Assembly (NCBI GenBank): GCA_040384645.1
Contig: JAZKIX010000021.1
Span: forward strand, 1 to 39,718
Length of the DNA: 39,718 nucleotides
Source of the DNA: JAZKIX01 sp040384645
Lineage (GTDB): Bacteria > Pseudomonadota > Gammaproteobacteria > Burkholderiales > Burkholderiaceae_D
Direction of reading: 5' to 3'
Shown: in pieces, positions 36,401-39,718 of the stretch
Layout: each line of letters begins with the position of its first letter
Position numbering within the stretch: the stretch's first letter is position 1
Translations under genes and position numbers: made by a program
Notes under the pieces: model-generated
Databases searched by the model: none
Told to the model about the DNA's origin: nothing
What the model saw: only the letters and a program-made list of their open reading frames with translations

Positions 36401-36977
36401 CGATGCCGTGCGCGCGGTGGCGGAAAAAGCGGTCGGGCGCGCCATCACCGAACAGGAATTGTCGTCTTACCTGATGTATCCCAAAGTGTTTTGCGACTAT
36501 GCCGAACACCGCCGCCAGTTCGGCGACGTCAGCGTATTGCCGACCCCGGTATTTTTCTACGGTATGCAAGAAGGGCAAGATATTTCCCTGCATATCGAGC
36601 AAGGCAAAACCCTGGTGGTGCGGCTGCAAGGCCAGACCGAAGTCGAGGACGAAGGCATCACCAAACTGTTTTTCGAGCTTAACGGCCAGCCGCGCCTAGT
36701 CAAGATCGACCGCGCCGGCGCGCTCAAATTGCTGACCCATCCTAAAGCGGACGAAGGCAATGCGCTGCATCTCGGGGCACCGATGCCCGGCATGGTGGTG
36801 ACGGTGGCGGTCAAGCTTGGGCAAAAGATCGCCAAAGGCGACCCGCTCGTATCGCTCGAAGCCATGAAGATGGAAACCATGATCCGGGCCGAACGCGATG
36901 TCGTGATCAAGCACCTGCACGTCAAGCCGGGCGCGGTAGTTAGTGCCAAGGATTTGCTGATGGAATTTGGGGCGTAG
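33483..36977 (+). CDS. pyc: Pyruvate carboxylase, single-chain, biotin-dependent
   Basis: Anaplerotic enzyme that carboxylates pyruvate to oxaloacetate in the cytoplasm. The 1164-residue product carries all domains in order. Biotin carboxylase covers about 12-460 (ATP-grasp, with KASWGGGGRGM and EKLVRRARHVEVQILGD). Carboxyltransferase covers about 545-820 (LLTDTTMRDAHQSLFATRMR, ECWGGATFDVAMRFL, HFHTHDTSG). The PYC/tetramerisation domain follows, and the biotinyl carrier domain carries Lys1129 in EAMKMET. The length is normal for the family. ATG 33483 follows CAGAGCATC with a weak ribosome site. BirA at 4.3 kb would biotinylate it. A truncated relative of its 3' end appears again at 39.55 kb. 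Confidence 0.97.
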   Translation: MTSPHSNTRPIHKLLVANRSEIAIRVMRAAAELGIRTVAIFAAEDRFALHRFKSDESYLVGEGKKPIAAYLDIDDIIRIAKEAKVDAIHPGYGFLSENPDFAEACAANGIAFIGPQPTVMRTLGNKVAARKAAVAANVPVMPATGALPYEIEEAKKLAAEVGYPLMLKASWGGGGRGMRVIETAADLPDQLDIARREALAAFGNDEMYLEKLVRRARHVEVQILGDKHGNLVHLYERDCTVQRRNQKVVERAPAPYLNAASREELCAAALRLGKAVGYTHAGTVEFLMDADTGKFYFIEVNPRIQVEHTVTEQVTGIDIVKAQIRICEGATIGSKVAAGSHPAGVPSQEDIRLNGHALQCRVTTEDPENNFTPDYGRLTAYRSAAGFGVRLDAGTAYSGAIITPYYDSLLVKVTTWAPSSDEAIARMDRALREFRIRGLSTNLLFLENVINHAQFKSGECITRFIDTTPELFKFAKRRDRATRLLRFLGEVAVNGNPEMKGRTAPQGILLPPLLPSLPAAVRAAPLTPGSRDRLIELGPEKFSQWMLDQPRVLLTDTTMRDAHQSLFATRMRTADMLAIAPYYARMLPNLFSLECWGGATFDVAMRFLKEDPWERLTQLRERVPNVLFQMLLRASNAVGYTNYADNVVKHFVQQAAKGGVDVFRVFDSLNWVENMRVAMDAVREAGALCEGTICYTGDLLDAGRPKYDLKYYVSMAKELERAGANILGIKDMAGVCKPEAARILIKALKQEIGLPIHFHTHDTSGISAASVLAAIEAGCDAVDGAMDSMSGLTSQPNLGSIAAALMGSARDPGVDPDAMFAISQYWEGVRRSYAPFEADIRSGTSDVYRHAMPGGQYTNLREQARAMGLSHRWTEVSQSYADVNQLFGDIVKVTPTSKVVGDMALFMVANDLTPDDVSNPEKEIGFPESVISLFRGELGFPPDGFPKALEQKVLKGEQPLVGRLGASLPPVDFDAVRAVAEKAVGRAITEQELSSYLMYPKVFCDYAEHRRQFGDVSVLPTPVFFYGMQEGQDISLHIEQGKTLVVRLQGQTEVEDEGITKLFFELNGQPRLVKIDRAGALKLLTHPKADEGNALHLGAPMPGMVVTVAVKLGQKIAKGDPLVSLEAMKMETMIRAERDVVIKHLHVKPGAVVSAKDLLMEFGA

Positions 36978-37010
36978 CCGCAGAAAGCTTTTTATCACCT
37001 AAAAAGCCGT

Positions 37011-37093
37011 ATAAATACTGGTAGTAGTATTTATAAAGGCGCAATGAAAGCCTGCGGCTGAAGGGGTATTTTGGCATATACCCCCCAATAATG
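37011..37093 (+). repeat. Dispersed hairpin element, copy D
   Basis: Helix 1 is a perfect nine-base stem ATAAATACT/AGTATTTAT around GGTAGT. Helix 2 pairs CGCA with TGCG. Helix 3 pairs GGGGTAT with ATACCCC, then CCAATAATGG. It begins 33 bases after the pyc stop, on the same strand. In the remaining 178 bases up to the next stop codon (37094-37271) I recognise nothing. Confidence 0.88.
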
Positions 37094-37271
37094 GCGTATA
37101 GGTATGCCAGAACGCGGTGGCCCTCGCACACAAGCAATTTACTATCTGCATTTGCTAGCCGCTGGCCGACCTCGGGAACCGGCAGAAAAATCCCTCGGTC
37201 GGCTGCTATATGCTTTCTGCAGCAAACTTACTTGGCGCAATCACGCAAGCATATGTGCGCGCCGATCCGTC

Positions 37272-39167
37272 TCAATACAGATGGCCAAATTTACCGAAGT
37301 TCGGCGAGGCGGGCGGCACGCTCTTTGTCTCGCCACTGCCGCCGACCAAACCGCTGGAAGCAAAAATAGAGGTAGTGTCAAAACCTTGGTTGATCCACGC
37401 GGACTGGCTAACTGATCGGCGGNNNNNNNNNNTCGCGCCACTGGCATTCCAGTCAAAATCCATCGCCAGAGCGGACGTGGTTTGCACAAGATTGTGGTTG
37501 AACGTCATCTGGGGCAGTAGCGGGTCGGGACTCCATATCCACAGATACGGCGCCATATTGGCATTGTCAAAAACGTTGTCGTGCGTGCGGAAAACTTTCG
37601 ATGCCGGATCGACTGCACTCCATAAAAATGCGATATGCCCGTTTGAAATCGTGTTGTGATGGGTGAACACATTTTCCATATTGAAATCGGACGCGCCGCC
37701 TATCATGATGTTGCTATTGATGAGCAAGTTGTGATGAATCTGGGCGCCTCTTACGTACCATTGCGCGCTGACGCTGATGCCTTTTTCTGTCATGCCGCCG
37801 ACGCTATTGAGAACCACGTTTTCGCGATGGGTACTGTTGACGGTATTGTCTTTGTCGTGGATGCCATTGTCGATACCGCTCCCGATATGGTTATTTTCAA
37901 CCAGCGCATCCTTGGCATCAAAAAACTTGATCGCTGCGCCGCCAGAACTTTTCTGAACATAAGGCCCGAATACATTGTCTTGCACCATCACGCCAAAATG
38001 CCGGGATGTGTCACCGCCCCTGAGGAAAATGTACGAGGGGTTTTCCGTGATGGGACTATCCCACTCTGTCCCATTGATGAATCGATTGTTGCGAACCACA
38101 AAGCCGCCACCGGCACCCTCCAGAGAAATACCATATTGCAGGATATTACGAAAATCAAAGCCTTCGATTCGACCCAGGCGAATTGCATCGTTGTAACTGA
38201 TTCCTCCATTCAAAAAGTCGAGCGACACTTTCTCGTCCGGATACGCCATTAGCTGCACGCTGGTACCGCTATCTAGACCGAACGAACCAGTGGCGTAATT
38301 GCCCCTGCGAACATAGATCAAACCCGTGGTAGCGGTTTTACTTAAAGCGTATTGGACCGTTTTGAACGGTTGGGCCAAGCTGCCACGGCCGTTGGCGTCA
38401 ATACCGCCGTCCGCGCTGACAAAGCTGAAACCGCTGGAAGCGACTTCAATTGGGAATGCCTGCTGCACACTGGCGGCGCCTGCCGCGTTACTGTCGCGTA
38501 CCTCAATGGCCAGTACGTAACTGCCGGGTGTAGTTGGGCTCCAACGAATCAAGCCGCGCCGGAAATCGATATTGACCCCGCTGCTGTCGACCGTATTGCC
38601 ACCCAGTTTTAATCCTGTCACCCGAAATTCGTAAGGAAATACGCCGCCGACCACGCCAAGCCGACTCTCATAGCGTATTCCAGGATAGGCGCGGTTGCGA
38701 ATCCCTGCCGCACCATGCAGCACGGCAAGCGACCAGGGTGCCGATCCTTCGGCCGCTACGGCCAACGATGCTGACGCGACGTGCGTGCAATGCACGAAAA
38801 CGTTATCGACTTTAGTCGGTAACATCGTTTGAGCGCCCCGGACCACGCTGCACTGTTGACCGCGCGGCAGGCTGTCAATCGTCACAGCCAATGGCGCGCC
38901 CTCAGCGATGCTTTTAGAAAACGTATGGGCGCCGTTGCGCGTAATGACAAGCGGGTCCGTGCCGTTATTGCGCAATTTCAACGTGGCACCGTTATCGAGC
39001 CCGGTAATATTGACTGAGACCGTATTAGCGCCTTCGAACAGCAAATTCAATAGAGCGGGGTTCAGTTTGGGAGCGGGCCGGTTTACCCCGGCACTGTTGG
39101 CGACTGGCGCAAAGGCAAGTGACAACATCAAAGTAGCAAAAAATGCGGTGAATCTTGAGCGGGTCAT
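37272..39167 (-). CDS. Secreted right-handed parallel beta-helix protein (contains an N gap)
   Basis: About 631 residues with a signal peptide (FTAFFATLMLSLAFAPVANS). An N-terminal domain reads VSVNITGLDNGATLKLRNNG ... LPRGQQCSVVRG, a module seen in exported Burkholderiales and Xanthomonas proteins. An Ig-like region follows near YEFRVTGLKLGG. A long beta-helix starts at FSFVSADGGIDANGRGS, with repeated FVVRNNRF, VMVQDNVF, ALVENNHI and QIHHNLLI rungs. This fold is typical of polysaccharide lyases and adhesins; no catalytic residues can be assigned. AAGGA precedes ATG 39167. The gap at 37423-37432 lies near the C-terminus, and the frame after it is plausible but unproven. It is flanked by pyc and a pyc remnant. 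Confidence 0.82.
   Translation of the reverse strand: MTRSRFTAFFATLMLSLAFAPVANSAGVNRPAPKLNPALLNLLFEGANTVSVNITGLDNGATLKLRNNGTDPLVITRNGAHTFSKSIAEGAPLAVTIDSLPRGQQCSVVRGAQTMLPTKVDNVFVHCTHVASASLAVAAEGSAPWSLAVLHGAAGIRNRAYPGIRYESRLGVVGGVFPYEFRVTGLKLGGNTVDSSGVNIDFRRGLIRWSPTTPGSYVLAIEVRDSNAAGAASVQQAFPIEVASSGFSFVSADGGIDANGRGSLAQPFKTVQYALSKTATTGLIYVRRGNYATGSFGLDSGTSVQLMAYPDEKVSLDFLNGGISYNDAIRLGRIEGFDFRNILQYGISLEGAGGGFVVRNNRFINGTEWDSPITENPSYIFLRGGDTSRHFGVMVQDNVFGPYVQKSSGGAAIKFFDAKDALVENNHIGSGIDNGIHDKDNTVNSTHRENVVLNSVGGMTEKGISVSAQWYVRGAQIHHNLLINSNIMIGGASDFNMENVFTHHNTISNGHIAFLWSAVDPASKVFRTHDNVFDNANMAPYLWIWSPDPLLPQMTFNHNLVQTTSALAMDFDWNASGAXXXXRRSVSQSAWINQGFDTTSIFASSGLVGGSGETKSVPPASPNFGKFGHLY
37423..37432. 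other. Assembly gap (10 N) inside the beta-helix gene
   Basis: Ten N residues. The coding frame happens to stay open across it (NASGA before, RRSVSQSAWINQGF after), but the true length is unknown. The C-terminal 50 residues should be treated with caution. Confidence 0.8.
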
Positions 39168-39549
39168 AGTGAATCCTTTTTCAACATTTGTATGGCATGG
39201 TTTGTCTTCCGCAAAGCAATGGAAGAAGTAATGGCGGGAACAGATCGTTAGAAATAATTTCAGGGATACGTAATATTTTCGAAGTAAAGCGGACAAAGGT
39301 AGCACATGCCGCAGGTTGAGCAGTCAGAAGATTGCTGGGAATGTGTAAGATGTACACATTCCGCAACTATTGAGCCTTCTCAATCAGTCGGAATCCTGTA
39401 GCGAAAGCGAACCCCTTGGCGGCGCCGGTCGATCCATTTCATGCACGAATTTATATCTCATCGGATGCCATTAATCATGCCTGGCTTGACTGGCGCATTC
39501 TTTTGTCACCGGCGAGCTGGCCTTGGGTAACTTGCAAAATCGTGCCGTC
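39168..39549. other. Upstream region of the beta-helix gene
   Basis: About 380 bases with no convincing gene. It should hold the beta-helix promoter; I see only weak -35/-10 candidates. A 25-base palindrome (39338-39362) is the one clear structure. Similarity to pyc begins close to 39550. Confidence 0.5.
39338..39362. promoter_or_regulatory. Perfect palindrome upstream of the beta-helix gene
   Basis: GGAATGTGTA and TACACATTCC are perfect ten-base inverted arms separated by five bases. The size and spacing resemble a dimeric regulator operator. It lies 171-195 bases before the beta-helix ATG. The regulator is unknown. Confidence 0.65.
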
Positions 39550-39551
39550 GT

Positions 39552-39718
39552 GCTCAAATTGCTGACCCATCCTAAAGCCATCGAAGGCAATGCGCTGCAT
39601 CTGGGCGCACCGATGCCCGGCATGGTCGTCACGGTGGCGGTCAAGGTTGTGGGCAAAAAATACCCAAAGGCGACCCGCTCGTATCGCTCGAAGCCATGAA
39701 GATGGAAACCATGATCCG
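39552..39718 (+). pseudogene. Truncated, frameshifted copy of the pyc 3' end
   Basis: The last 167 bases align with 36722-36886 of pyc at about 93% identity by my count: 11 mismatches and one two-base insertion. The encoded residues include LKLLTHPKA, GNALHLGAPMPGMVVTVAVK and, after the frameshift, the biotinyl motif EAMKMETMI. Several differences are synonymous (CTC GGG to CTG GGC; GTG GTG to GTC GTC), so the copy diverged as coding sequence before the frameshift. Similarity stops near 39550 on the left, and the window ends on the right. Confidence 0.8.

Noticed and set aside
35816..36682. 288-codon open frame inside pyc, + strand
   Set aside because: It is in another frame of a fully conserved pyruvate carboxylase; its Arg-rich wording is typical of a shadow of G+C-rich coding sequence.
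37104..37415. Small open frame after pyc (103 codons, +)
   Set aside because: No recognisable domain; it overlaps the beta-helix gene C-terminus on the other strand and lacks a ribosome-binding site.
1..39718. CRISPR array, tRNA or rRNA genes, prophage or IS transposase
   Set aside because: No regularly spaced identical repeats, no cloverleaf or rRNA sequence and no integrase/transposase motifs were seen on either strand.

Overview
The window looks like a draft-assembly chromosomal segment of a betaproteobacterium, most likely family Oxalobacteraceae (order Burkholderiales). The basis is gene content and order (argS-SPOR-dsbA, birA-coaX, rlpA-rodA-mrdA-mreDCB, gatCAB, pyrE, xth, metXW, gshAB with ManX-type EIIA/HPr/EI, torF-glnK-amtB, ubiK), the MetX/MetW pair and the ferrooxidans-type GshA. 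No species can be named from the sequence. Four runs of N (256-265, 13292-13301, 25353-25432, 37423-37432) fall inside genes. In argS, mreB and ptsI they create apparent frameshifts that are gap-size artefacts.

Layout. 0.1-4.1 kb (+): argS, a SPOR-domain membrane protein, a DsbA-type thiol oxidoreductase with a strong terminator, and an SDR oxidoreductase. 4.3-6.6 kb (+): overlapping birA-coaX-SPOR operon. 6.7-13.7 kb (-): elongasome cluster mreB-mreC-mreD-mrdA(PBP2)-rodA-rlpA. 14.0-17.5 kb (+): gatC-gatA-gatB, where the last 45% of gatB has a clearly different base composition. 17.6-21.1 kb: a DUF4124-like gene and pyrE (-), xth (+), an RluA-type pseudouridine synthase (-). 21.2-29.7 kb (-): metX-metW-ampG joined by ATGA overlaps and preceded by a candidate promoter plus attenuator leader; further upstream gshA-gshB-EIIA-HPr-EI, a regulatory PTS without a sugar permease. 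30.0-32.6 kb (-): torF-glnK-amtB, an ammonium-sensing and uptake operon with a recognisable sigma-54 promoter and two helically phased NtrC-like sites. 32.9-37.0 kb (+): ubiK and a full-length single-chain pyruvate carboxylase. 37.3-39.2 kb (-): a secreted right-handed beta-helix protein. At the right edge lies a truncated, frameshifted second copy of the pyc 3' end.

The most striking unexplained structure is a family of six ~83-base intergenic elements (4135, 6601, 17546, 19988, 27361, 37011). Each lies directly 3' of a gene in the same orientation as that gene. Each can fold into two or three consecutive hairpins with compensatory differences between copies, and some copies have imperfect terminal inverted repeats. 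They do not look like ordinary terminators because no copy ends in a U-run. They could be a structured 3'-UTR RNA, a REP/MITE-like mobile repeat, or both.
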